DNA of 20,808 bases from an uncultured Clostridia bacterium (GTDB taxonomy: Bacteria > Bacillota > Clostridia > Oscillospirales > Acutalibacteraceae), in the NCBI GenBank assembly GCA_946042285.1, contig CAMGDK010000012.1:1-20808 (forward strand), in the 5' to 3' direction. Under the pieces are notes generated by a model that was given only the letters and a program-made list of their open reading frames with translations, was not told the DNA's origin and searched no databases. Within the stretch, counting starts at the first letter, position 1; each line of letters starts with the position of its first letter. Below, in pieces: positions 13,852-20,808 of the stretch. The translations under genes and the position numbers were made by a program.

Positions 13852-15219
13852 TTGAACAACTCTAACAGCAAGAAAAAATTTAAAAAAAGAAAGAACGGCG
13901 TTTCATATCCAAAGCTTGCTGCCGTAAGCTTTCTTGCAATAATACTGATTGGTAGTATGCTTCTTATGCTCCCTGAGTCATCGAAGGACGGGCAGGTAAG
14001 CTTTGTCGATGCTTTGATGACTGCAACATCCGCAACATGCGTAACCGGACTTGTCGTGGCTGACACCTTTACAAAGTGGACACTGCTTGGTCAGCTCGTT
14101 ATTCTGTGCATGATTCAAATAGGCGGACTTGGCTTTATCACAATCATAACTCTTTTGATAAGGATAGTTAAAAAGCGTTTTTCCGTCAAAGAGAAAATAC
14201 TTTTTAGGGAAAGCATCGGCTCGATATTTACCGGCGACATGAAATCACTCGGCAGAAGAGTTATCATCGGCACGATCATGTTTGAAGTGGCAGGAGCGGT
14301 AGTTTTATCAACTCAATTCATTCCGTCTATGGGGTGGAAAAACGGTCTTTATACAGCCGTTTTCCTATCTGTTTCAGCATTCTGTAATGCCGGCTTTGAT
14401 GTTATGGGAAGGATTGAGGCAGGCTCATCGCTCATGACGGTCAATGACAGACCTATTATACTTTTAACAATTTGTGCACTGATCATCATTGGCGGTATAG
14501 GCTTTATTGTATGGGATGACCTTGTTGAAAAGAAATTCAGGTTTAAGCAATTAAGTCTTCACACAAAGATTACATTGGTAACAACTCTTGTTCTTTTGAT
14601 GTTGGGCACATGCCTTTACCTTGCATTTGAATATTCAAACACAATGAAGGATATGAGCTTTGGTGAAAAACTACTAAACGCCTTTTTCACAAGCACAACA
14701 ACGAGAACAGCAGGATTTAACAGCATAAACACAGGTGACATGGCAGACTCGTCAAAGCTTCTAACCTACTTTTTGATGCTTATAGGCGGATCATCCGCTT
14801 CAACGGCAGGCGGTATAAAAACCACTACGGTTGCCGTATTATTCCTTTGTGCTTTGGCAACGCTTAACGGTACAAAGGAGGTCACTGCCTTCGGTAAAAG
14901 CATTAGTGAGGAAAATGTAAGAAGAGCAATTTCCGTCACCCTTATCAACCTATCATTCGTTATTGCGGCGTCATTTATCATTGCAATGGTACAGCCGACG
15001 CTTAAATACTTTGATATACTGTTTGAATGCTTTTCGGCAGTCGGTACGGTTGGTATGAGCACAGGCATAACAGCCTCCCTTGCAACTGTACCAAAGCTAA
15101 TAATCACGCTTTTAATGTTTATCGGAAGACTGTCTTCCTTAACATTTGTTTTCAGCATTAGATTTGAAAACAACCTAACAACAGTAAAAAAACCTGTTGG
15201 AAATATCCTTGTCGGATAA
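13852..15219 (+). CDS. ktrB: Potassium uptake channel subunit, TrkH/KtrB family
   Basis: 455 residues. The likely start is TTG 13852, with GGAG about 10 nt upstream; no ATG fits. The four pore repeats are visible: TATSATCVTGL (near 58-67), SAFCNAGFD (175-183), TTTRTAGFNS (282-291) and AVGTVGMSTG (396-405), each with the selectivity-filter glycine. Eight or more membrane segments fit the SKT superfamily. The K+ gate is controlled by the RCK protein encoded 24 bp downstream, as in KtrAB. Ktr systems take up K+ during osmotic stress; binding of c-di-AMP to the KtrA partner is known in other Bacillota but cannot be judged here. A lysine-rich N-terminal tail precedes the first membrane helix. Confidence 0.95.
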   Translation: MNNSNSKKKFKKRKNGVSYPKLAAVSFLAIILIGSMLLMLPESSKDGQVSFVDALMTATSATCVTGLVVADTFTKWTLLGQLVILCMIQIGGLGFITIITLLIRIVKKRFSVKEKILFRESIGSIFTGDMKSLGRRVIIGTIMFEVAGAVVLSTQFIPSMGWKNGLYTAVFLSVSAFCNAGFDVMGRIEAGSSLMTVNDRPIILLTICALIIIGGIGFIVWDDLVEKKFRFKQLSLHTKITLVTTLVLLMLGTCLYLAFEYSNTMKDMSFGEKLLNAFFTSTTTRTAGFNSINTGDMADSSKLLTYFLMLIGGSSASTAGGIKTTTVAVLFLCALATLNGTKEVTAFGKSISEENVRRAISVTLINLSFVIAASFIIAMVQPTLKYFDILFECFSAVGTVGMSTGITASLATVPKLIITLLMFIGRLSSLTFVFSIRFENNLTTVKKPVGNILVG

Positions 15220-15243
15220 CAACAGAATAAAATAGGAGTAATT

Positions 15244-15885
15244 ATGAAATCTATTCTTGTAATCGGAGCAGGTAAATTCGGTCATCATATTGCCGAATAT
15301 CTTTGCGATATGGGTAATGATGTAATGCTTGTTGACAAGGACCCAACGCTTGTTAATGAGTATTCGCAAAGTGTAACCACGGCAGAAATCGGTGACTACA
15401 CAATTAAAAACAATCTTGAAGCACTTGGAATCAGTGACTACGATTATGTGTTTGTTTGCGTTGGTGATTTCCAAAACAGTCTTATTATCACCGACTATCT
15501 AAAGGAGCTCAACGCCCGTTGCATAATCGCAAAAGCAAATTCGCCCATACACGAAAGGTTCCTGCTGAAAAACGGTGCCGACAGAGTAATATATCCGGAA
15601 CGAGATTATGCTTACACAAAAGCAGTTGAGTACGATAAGGAATCCATTTTTGAGTTCTTCCAATTGAGCAATGAAATCGGAATTTATGAAATACTGCCTC
15701 CTGACAATTGGGTGGGAAAGACAATTTCAAGGCTGAATGTAAGAAAAATGCACAACGTTTCCGTAATTGCATATAAGAACGGCAATAATGTTATACCGAT
15801 TAACTCACCCGAATATGAGTTTTCAAGATACGAGCATATTGTAGTTATGGGAAATAAAAAGGATATTGACAAAATTACAAAATAA
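15244..15885 (+). CDS. ktrA: Potassium uptake regulatory subunit, TrkA/KtrA family
   Basis: 213 residues from ATG 15244 with TAGGAG 6 nt upstream. The RCK_N domain has GAGKFG (residues 8-13) and the acidic end of strand 2 (VDKD), the signature for binding ADP/ATP or NAD(H). The RCK_C domain follows from about residue 138. The length equals single-RCK KtrA proteins (about 220) rather than the double TrkA (about 450). It should form an octameric ring that gates the membrane subunit encoded just upstream. Confidence 0.95.
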   Translation: MKSILVIGAGKFGHHIAEYLCDMGNDVMLVDKDPTLVNEYSQSVTTAEIGDYTIKNNLEALGISDYDYVFVCVGDFQNSLIITDYLKELNARCIIAKANSPIHERFLLKNGADRVIYPERDYAYTKAVEYDKESIFEFFQLSNEIGIYEILPPDNWVGKTISRLNVRKMHNVSVIAYKNGNNVIPINSPEYEFSRYEHIVVMGNKKDIDKITK

Positions 15886-15900
15886 TGTGAGGTAACAAAT

Positions 15901-16674
15901 ATGATTTACAAACCTAATTATGACGAAAACGGCAAAAAAATACTTTGTGAAATGAACGGCGTAAATCCCGACATGCTGATGGATATTTATGTTAAAAGGC
16001 TTAAGAAGGGCGAAAAACTTGAAATCTGCGAGGATAAAAACGAATGTGCAGTCCTTTTGCTTTCAGGCAGCATTAACTTTACTGTCGCTGATAAAATCAA
16101 CGAGGATTGCTCTCGTGAAAATCCATTTCAAAAAACTCCTTATGCAATTCATTTTTCGCATGGCACAAGCGCATGTGTTACTGCACTTGACGACAGCGAG
16201 GTGCTTGTTCAAATGACAGATAATGACAAAATCTGGGAGCCTGTATTCTACAATCCGGATAATTGTCTTTATCAGGAATTCGGTAAAGGTCAGTGGGGCG
16301 GCACAGGTCACAGAATCGTATCTACTATGTTTGACCTTGACAATGCACCGTATTCAAATATGGTTATGGGTGAGGTGTTCAATCAGCCGGGCAAATGGTC
16401 GAGCTATCCACCGCACCATCATCCGCAGCCTGAGCTTTACTACTATCAATTTGACCATCCGGAAGGATTCGGCGTTGGCTTTGAGGGTGACAATTCATAC
16501 AAGACGGAAAACGGCACCTGCCTTTGCATAAGAGGAGGAAACGCTCATCAGCAGGTTACAGCTCCGGGATACGAAATGTACTATGTTTGGCTCATTCGTC
16601 ATTTAGACGGCGATCCATGGGATAAGACAAGAATTTATGTTCCTGAATATGAATGGCTTGCAAATGCAGACTGA
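15901..16674 (+). CDS. iolB: 5-deoxy-glucuronate isomerase family protein (IolB-like)
   Basis: 257 residues from ATG 15901, with GAGG about 9 nt upstream, 15 bp after the KtrA gene. The cupin metal site is clear: H172-H173-H174 in SYPPHHHPQPE with E178, and a later His in GGNAHQQV (near 215). The C-terminal WLIRHLDGDPW matches the IolB family. IolB isomerises 5-deoxy-glucuronate in myo-inositol breakdown. No other iol gene is in the window, and the gene sits at the end of a K+ transport operon. The enzyme may therefore serve an inositol pathway elsewhere in the genome or a related uronic acid. No terminator is evident after it. Confidence 0.88.
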   Translation: MIYKPNYDENGKKILCEMNGVNPDMLMDIYVKRLKKGEKLEICEDKNECAVLLLSGSINFTVADKINEDCSRENPFQKTPYAIHFSHGTSACVTALDDSEVLVQMTDNDKIWEPVFYNPDNCLYQEFGKGQWGGTGHRIVSTMFDLDNAPYSNMVMGEVFNQPGKWSSYPPHHHPQPELYYYQFDHPEGFGVGFEGDNSYKTENGTCLCIRGGNAHQQVTAPGYEMYYVWLIRHLDGDPWDKTRIYVPEYEWLANAD

Positions 16675-16730
16675 TTTGTGTATATTTGCAAAATTTTTGA
16701 ATATTTATACATAAAAAATAAGCTTTTTTA

Positions 16731-16759
16731 TTGACTTTACAAAAAAGTTGTGATAGATT
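16731..16759 (+). promoter_or_regulatory. Promoter of the amino-acid ABC transporter
   Basis: TTGACT (16731-16736), a 17-nt spacer, TAGATT (16754-16759). Confidence 0.65.
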
Positions 16760-16762
16760 ATC

Positions 16763-16799
16763 AAAAGGGCGAGGAGGTCTCCTCCCCTTTTATATTTTT
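16763..16799 (+). promoter_or_regulatory. Terminator-like hairpin in the ABC transporter leader
   Basis: AAAAGGG.GAGGAG pairs with CTCCTC.CCCTTTT around a tiny loop and is followed by ATATTTTTG. It lies between the promoter and the first ribosome binding site, so it could be a leader attenuator, a 5'-stabilising stem, or a terminator of the upstream iolB transcript. Confidence 0.55.
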
Positions 16800-16823
16800 G
16801 ATTTATATACGGAGGTTAAGAAA

Positions 16824-17624
16824 ATGAAATCATTTAAGAAGATTCTTGCTGTGCTTCTTGCAGTTCTTATGACAGGTGCAGTATTCGCTGCTTGCACAAA
16901 GGCAGACAATAATGCTGACACAACAGAGCCTTCAAGCAACGCAACAAAGGGCACACTTGTAATGGCTACTAATGCTGAGTTCCCACCTTATGAGTATTTC
17001 GAGGACGACAAAATCGTTGGTATCGATGCAGAGGTTGCTCAGGCAATATGTGACAAGCTTGGCTACGAGCTTAAGATTGAGCACATTGAGTTTGACTCAA
17101 TCATTCCTGGTATCAAGGGCGGCAAGTACGACTTTGGTGCAGCAGGTATGACTGTAACAGAGGAGCGTCAGAAGGAGGTTAGCTTCACAACATCTTATGC
17201 TACCGGTATTCAGTCAATCATCGTTAAGTCCGATTCAGACATTAAGACAGCTGATGATTTGTTCAAGGGCGGTCTTAAGATTGGTGTACAGAAGGGTACA
17301 ACAGGTGACCTTTACTGCACATGGGATATTGAGGACGAGAAGCTTGGTACTGTTGAGAGATTTGCAAAGGGTGCTGATGCTGTAATGGCACTAACATCAG
17401 GCAAGGTTGACGCTGTTGTTATCGACAATCAGCCTGCAAAGGTTTTTGTTGAGAAGAACGAAGGTCTTACAATTCTTGACACAGAGTATGCAGTTGAGGA
17501 TTACGCTATTGCCGTAAGCAAGGATAATGAAGCACTTTTAAACGAAATCAACGGCGCTCTTGAGGAGCTTATCGCTGACGGTACAATCCAGAAGATTATT
17601 GATAAGTATATCCCTGCTGAATAA
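16824..17624 (+). CDS. Amino-acid ABC transporter substrate-binding lipoprotein
   Basis: 266 residues from ATG 16824, with GGAGG at 16811-16815. The lipobox VFAAC places the lipid-modified Cys at residue 24. The mature protein is a SBP_bac_3 family member: ATNAEFPPYEYFEDDKIVGI, DFGAAGMTVTEERQKEVSFT, and IGVQKGTTGDLY are the usual ligand-cleft strands. The nearby permease and ATPase make it the receptor of a polar amino-acid importer (His/Gln/Cys type; exact ligand not readable). A short Thr/Ser/Asn-rich spacer follows the lipid anchor. A terminator directly after the gene should make this protein more abundant than the membrane components. Confidence 0.95.
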   Translation: MKSFKKILAVLLAVLMTGAVFAACTKADNNADTTEPSSNATKGTLVMATNAEFPPYEYFEDDKIVGIDAEVAQAICDKLGYELKIEHIEFDSIIPGIKGGKYDFGAAGMTVTEERQKEVSFTTSYATGIQSIIVKSDSDIKTADDLFKGGLKIGVQKGTTGDLYCTWDIEDEKLGTVERFAKGADAVMALTSGKVDAVVIDNQPAKVFVEKNEGLTILDTEYAVEDYAIAVSKDNEALLNEINGALEELIADGTIQKIIDKYIPAE

Positions 17625-17640
17625 TTATATTTACAGCTTG

Positions 17641-17671
17641 TAGGGCAAGGCTCGCCTTGCCCTATTTTTCT
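17641..17671 (+). terminator. Internal terminator between binding-protein gene and permease gene
   Basis: AGGGCAAGG pairs with CCTTGCCCT (9 bp, 4-nt loop) followed by ATTTTTCT. Partial read-through would give graded expression within the ABC operon. Confidence 0.8.
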
Positions 17672-17716
17672 AATATGTATAGTTAGGGTTAGTTCTTATC
17701 CTAAAGGAGAATGTGT

Positions 17717-18445
17717 ATGAAGGAATGGTTATTGTCAATAGTTGACCAATTTAATACGGCATTTATTGTTGATGACAGATGGAAATATATCACCAAGGGA
17801 CTCGGCAATACTCTGCTGCTTACTCTTTTGGCACTTGTACTCGGTGTTGTACTCGGTGTTATTGTTGCTGCTGTTCGTTCGACATACGACAAGCAAAAGG
17901 ACGAAATGAAAAAGGGAGTCGGCAAAAGAGTCCTTTCGTTTTTCAATTCTATCTGCAAGATTTATCTTACGGTTATCCGCGGTACACCCGTTATGATTCA
18001 GGTTATGATTATCTATTTTGTAATCATGGCATCGTCTTCAAACAAGTTGCTTTGCGGTGTTATCGCATTCGGTGTTAACTCCGGTGCTTATGTTGCGGAA
18101 ATTATACGAAGCGGTATCATGAGCATTGACCAAGGTCAAATGGAGGCAGGACGCTCACTCGGCTACAACTATGTACAAACTATGGGTTACATTATTCTTC
18201 CGCAGGCGTTTAAGAATATTCTTCCTGCACTTGCAAATGAGTTTATCGTACTGTTAAAGGAAACATCAATCGCCTGCTATGTAGGCGTTGTTGATTTGAC
18301 CGGTGGTGCAAACATTATTAGAGGTATCACATATCAAAGCTTCTTCCCTCTTATTTCCGTTGCTTTAATCTATTTGCTTATGGTAATGTTCTTTACAAAG
18401 CTTGTTAGCATTCTTGAAAGGAGGCTGAAGAACAGTGAACGATAA
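17717..18445 (+). CDS. Amino-acid ABC transporter permease
   Basis: 242 residues of the HisM/GlnP type with about five membrane segments. The N-terminal family motif is [17 protein letters not shown], and the cytoplasmic coupling loop is [14 protein letters not shown] then [13 protein letters not shown] (EAA motif). ATG 17717 is preferred: AAGGAG (17704-17709) is 7 nt upstream, whereas the ATG at 17711 would be only 1 nt away. An extended polar stretch (about 53-75, [14 protein letters not shown]) separates helix 1 from the conserved VIRGTP motif. Only one permease gene is present, so it probably works as a homodimer. It overlaps the ATPase gene by 11 bp. Confidence 0.95.
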   Translation: MKEWLLSIVDQFNTAFIVDDRWKYITKGLGNTLLLTLLALVLGVVLGVIVAAVRSTYDKQKDEMKKGVGKRVLSFFNSICKIYLTVIRGTPVMIQVMIIYFVIMASSSNKLLCGVIAFGVNSGAYVAEIIRSGIMSIDQGQMEAGRSLGYNYVQTMGYIILPQAFKNILPALANEFIVLLKETSIACYVGVVDLTGGANIIRGITYQSFFPLISVALIYLLMVMFFTKLVSILERRLKNSER

Positions 18446-19178
18446 TGTAATCATTGAGGTTAAGGATTTAAAAAAGCATTATACCGGCGGAAAAATCAAG
18501 GCTCTTGACGGAGTAAATCTTGAAATTGACAAGGGTGAGGTTGTAGTTATTATCGGACCGTCAGGCTCCGGTAAGTCCACACTTTTGCGTTCGCTCAATC
18601 TTCTTGAAATTCCTACAAGCGGCAGCGTTATCTTTGAGGGTACGGACATCACCGATCCAAAGGTAAACATAAATGTACACAGGCAAAAGATGGGTATGGT
18701 ATTTCAGCACTTTAATCTTTTCCCACATTGGACAGTGCTGAAAAACATTACGCATGCTCCTATTACTCTTTTAAACAAGAGCAAGGAAGAGGCTGAGGCT
18801 AAGGCTGATGAGCTTTTGAACATGGTAGGTCTTGCCGACAGAGCAAATGCTTATCCGAGTCAGCTTTCAGGCGGTCAAAAGCAGAGAGTTGCTATTGTTC
18901 GCGCACTTGCCATGGAGCCTGAGGTAATGCTTTTTGATGAACCAACATCAGCACTTGATCCCGAAATGGTCGGCGAGGTACTTTGTGTTATGAAGGACTT
19001 AGCCGAAAAAGGTATGACAATGGCAATTGTAACTCACGAAATGGGATTTGCAAGAGAGGTTGCTGACAGAGTTATTTTCATGGACGGCGGCTGCATCGTT
19101 GAGGAGGGTACTCCGGAGGAAATATTCACCTCGCCGAAGGATCCGAGATTACAGCAATTCCTAAACGCAGTATTATAA
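18435..19178 (+). CDS. Amino-acid ABC transporter ATP-binding protein
   Basis: 247 residues starting at GTG 18435, within the end of the permease gene, with GGAGG 11 nt upstream. Walker A is GPSGSGKST (41-49), Q-loop Gln91 in [12 protein letters not shown], signature LSGGQ (144-148), Walker B VMLFDEP (165-170) and the switch His in IVTHEMGFA. These and the short length mark the GlnQ/HisP class of polar amino-acid ATPases. The 11-bp overlap suggests translational coupling, matching the 2:2 stoichiometry with the permease. Confidence 0.96.
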   Translation: MNDNVIIEVKDLKKHYTGGKIKALDGVNLEIDKGEVVVIIGPSGSGKSTLLRSLNLLEIPTSGSVIFEGTDITDPKVNINVHRQKMGMVFQHFNLFPHWTVLKNITHAPITLLNKSKEEAEAKADELLNMVGLADRANAYPSQLSGGQKQRVAIVRALAMEPEVMLFDEPTSALDPEMVGEVLCVMKDLAEKGMTMAIVTHEMGFAREVADRVIFMDGGCIVEEGTPEEIFTSPKDPRLQQFLNAVL

Positions 19179-19190
19179 ATTGTAAAAATT

Positions 19191-19220
19191 TAAGGCAGTT
19201 CGTTTGAACTGCCTTTTCTT
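19191..19220 (+). terminator. Terminator of the ABC transporter operon
   Basis: AAGGCAGTTC pairs with GAACTGCCTT around GTTT, followed by TTCTTTT. It also lies just past the stop of the convergent deacetylase gene. Confidence 0.88.
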
Positions 19221-19223
19221 TTG

Positions 19224-20576
19224 CTATTTTGTATTGTTGTTTATCGTTTCGTAATCAACATACTGCTGACCGGGCTTTGGCTTGTCGCCTGTTTTTGCCT
19301 CAATGAGCTGTGTAACAGTAACAATTTGATAGCCCTTTTCAAGCAAAGCCGGTACAAGCTTTTCAACCGCATCTGCAGTTGACGGATAAATATCGTGCAT
19401 GAGTATAATTGCACCGTCATAAACCTGCTTTGTTGTGCGATTGTATATCTTTTTAGCATCCTTTGTTTTCCAATCGAGTGTATCGATTGACCAATAAGCA
19501 AGCGGCATACCCTGATCCTTGCACTCATTTCTTATTGCATTAGTAAGATTACCGCCGGGACATCTAAACATCGTCGGAGCCTTTCCGCAATACTTTTTAA
19601 TGCGCTTGCTTGCCTTTTCTATATCATAAGGAGTAACATCACTGCCGTAGTTTTTGTGATTATATGTGTGATTGCCTAATTCACATCCAAGCTCAATTTC
19701 ACGCTGAAGAAGAGCCTTTGTTTCATCATCTACTCTTTCGCCAACCATAAAGAAGGTTGCCCTTGCACCGTATTTTTCAAGAGTATCAATTATGCGTGAG
19801 GTTGAATTGTCACCCTTGTATGTAAACGCAGGTCCATCGTCAAAGGTAAGTGCGACCATTGGCTTATTTGGATTTATATTGTCGATGTCCAAATCCTTTT
19901 CACTGATAACTGCACTTGAGACATTACCCCATTTACCGAAATACTTTTTGCCGTTGATTTCCAAAAACGCCTTACCCCTTGCATAGTAGGTGCTGCCCGG
20001 AGCAAGATCCTTTAACGAAAGGTTAGTTGTAGTCTTTTCGCTGATTTCTAAATTTTTCGGGTTTTTAAAGCCTTCGTTATCTGCTACCTGAATATAGTAT
20101 CCTTCAAGTGTGTCGCTTGTGTCCCACTCGACTGAAAATACTCCCCTGCCTCCTGAAAAGGTACTGACCTCAAGTGCATCCGGAATTGTAAACGCACAAA
20201 CCGACTGCGCTTCGTCACTCTTGTATTCCTTATTTAAAAATGTCCTGTAACCATATACTCTTAAGTCGAATACCGTTGCACCGCTCAATTTATCAATCGT
20301 ACAGCTGCAATTATCCCTACCCCGTACGGTTGCAAGCTTTTCAAGCTTATTTTCAACCTTGTTATAATCGTAAAGATAGTAGCCGTCGGCATTGCTGAGC
20401 TCGTTCCACTCAACAACAATAGAGCTATTACTGTTATCAGCCATAGCAACGCCGGAAACAGGTTTGACGGTCTGCTTTCCCACGATAAAAATGCTTATCG
20501 ACGCAGCAAAAACTATCAAGCCGATAACAATACGAGTAATAAGTCTGATTTTTCTTTCCAACACTTCATCTCCCAT
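19224..20576 (-). CDS. Membrane-anchored polysaccharide deacetylase with fibronectin-like domains
   Basis: Up to 450 residues. A membrane segment (about 13-33) is followed by two fibronectin type III-like domains (about 37-130 and 131-226) and a NodB deacetylase domain. Its motifs are TFDDGP (D246, D247), HTYNH (H303, H307 for the metal), RCPGG (338-342), DTLDW (near 365-369) and LMHD (H394), all catalytic positions of carbohydrate esterase family 4. The likely substrate is N-acetylated peptidoglycan or a surface glycan outside the membrane. The start is uncertain: ATG 20576 has no ribosome binding site and lies only about 8 nt from the predicted transcript start, whereas GTG 20564 has GGGAG 5 nt upstream. 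Confidence 0.93.
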   Translation of the reverse strand: MGDEVLERKIRLITRIVIGLIVFAASISIFIVGKQTVKPVSGVAMADNSNSSIVVEWNELSNADGYYLYDYNKVENKLEKLATVRGRDNCSCTIDKLSGATVFDLRVYGYRTFLNKEYKSDEAQSVCAFTIPDALEVSTFSGGRGVFSVEWDTSDTLEGYYIQVADNEGFKNPKNLEISEKTTTNLSLKDLAPGSTYYARGKAFLEINGKKYFGKWGNVSSAVISEKDLDIDNINPNKPMVALTFDDGPAFTYKGDNSTSRIIDTLEKYGARATFFMVGERVDDETKALLQREIELGCELGNHTYNHKNYGSDVTPYDIEKASKRIKKYCGKAPTMFRCPGGNLTNAIRNECKDQGMPLAYWSIDTLDWKTKDAKKIYNRTTKQVYDGAIILMHDIYPSTADAVEKLVPALLEKGYQIVTVTQLIEAKTGDKPKPGQQYVDYETINNNTK

Positions 20577-20590
20577 TCATCATCATAGTA

Positions 20591-20619
20591 AATATATTAC
20601 ATAACGATTAAAAAATCAA
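20591..20619 (-). promoter_or_regulatory. Promoter of the deacetylase gene
   Basis: Minus strand: TTGATT (20619-20614), a 17-nt spacer, TATATT (20596-20591). Expected start near 20584. Confidence 0.6.
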
Positions 20620-20743
20620 TACAAAACAGTTAAAAATATTTTTAAATTTTTCATGAATATTCATCATTTTTTGCGCATTTACAAATTGTACAAAATATCC
20701 AAAATATATCGGAAATATTCTACAAATTTTCTAAAAATTCAAG

Positions 20744-20772
20744 TTGACCTTGTACCCTCATAGTGCTATTAT
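20744..20772 (+). promoter_or_regulatory. Promoter reading out of the right edge
   Basis: TTGACC (20744-20749), a 17-nt spacer, TATTAT (20767-20772). No coding start is seen before the window ends. The stretch 20620-20743 is A/T-rich with no gene visible. Confidence 0.65.
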
Positions 20773-20808
20773 ATTAGGCGTAAAAGATCGGTTAATTATA
20801 ATACTGTC

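Overview
The window looks like a chromosome segment from a low-GC, Gram-positive anaerobe of the class Clostridia, probably a gut member of the Ruminococcaceae/Oscillospiraceae. That placement is inference. It rests on strong AGGAGG-type ribosome binding sites, consensus sigma-A promoters, many A/T-rich Rho-independent terminators, tRNA genes with encoded CCA, a BspA-like leucine-rich-repeat surface protein, and a CHAP hydrolase with a Thr/Lys-rich linker. No phage, CRISPR or complete insertion sequence is visible.

Layout. (1) 1-1473, minus: the N-terminal 491 codons of a secreted BspA-like leucine-rich-repeat protein that runs off the left edge, with its promoter. (2) 1590-2142: tRNA-Ser(GCT) on the minus strand, followed in its transcription direction by two roughly 174-bp tandem units. 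Each unit carries a copy of the tRNA 3' end, an inverted copy of the T-arm region, and a terminator. (3) 2212-3490: a small membrane protein (DUF6512-like) convergent with, and overlapping, a PHP-domain phosphatase. (4) 3579-3988: tRNA-Asp(GTC) and tRNA-Thr(GGT) behind a perfect promoter. The Thr gene is followed by a unit of the same design as at tRNA-Ser (inverted T-arm copy, hairpin core, direct 3'-end copy, terminator). (5) 4128-5846, minus: a tandem-GNAT acetyltransferase and a NUDIX hydrolase. Their promoter, 29-codon leader ORF and Rho-independent terminator just before the first ribosome binding site look like a ribosome-mediated attenuator. (6) 5851-6047: a frameshifted excisionase/HTH remnant and nested REP-like palindromes. 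(7) 6133-10696, plus: a four-gene operon encoding a secreted metallophosphoesterase, a membrane-anchored M20 peptidase and two multi-pass membrane proteins, closed by a strong terminator. (8) 10699-12374, minus: a beta-lactamase-fold serine hydrolase. (9) 12418-16674, plus: a CHAP cell-wall hydrolase, KtrB/TrkH and KtrA/TrkA potassium uptake proteins, and an IolB-family isomerase. (10) 16731-19220, plus: an amino-acid ABC importer (lipoprotein, permease, ATPase) with a terminator between the binding-protein gene and the other two. (11) 19224-20619, minus: a membrane-anchored polysaccharide deacetylase with fibronectin-like domains. (12) A plus-strand promoter at 20744-20772 reads out of the window.

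Most genes serve the cell surface and uptake: peptide and amino-acid handling, wall hydrolysis, glycan deacetylation, K+ import. The two most unusual signals are non-coding or nearly so: the tRNA-matched 3'-end units at two unrelated tRNA genes, and the leader-peptide attenuator ahead of the acetyltransferase/NUDIX operon.
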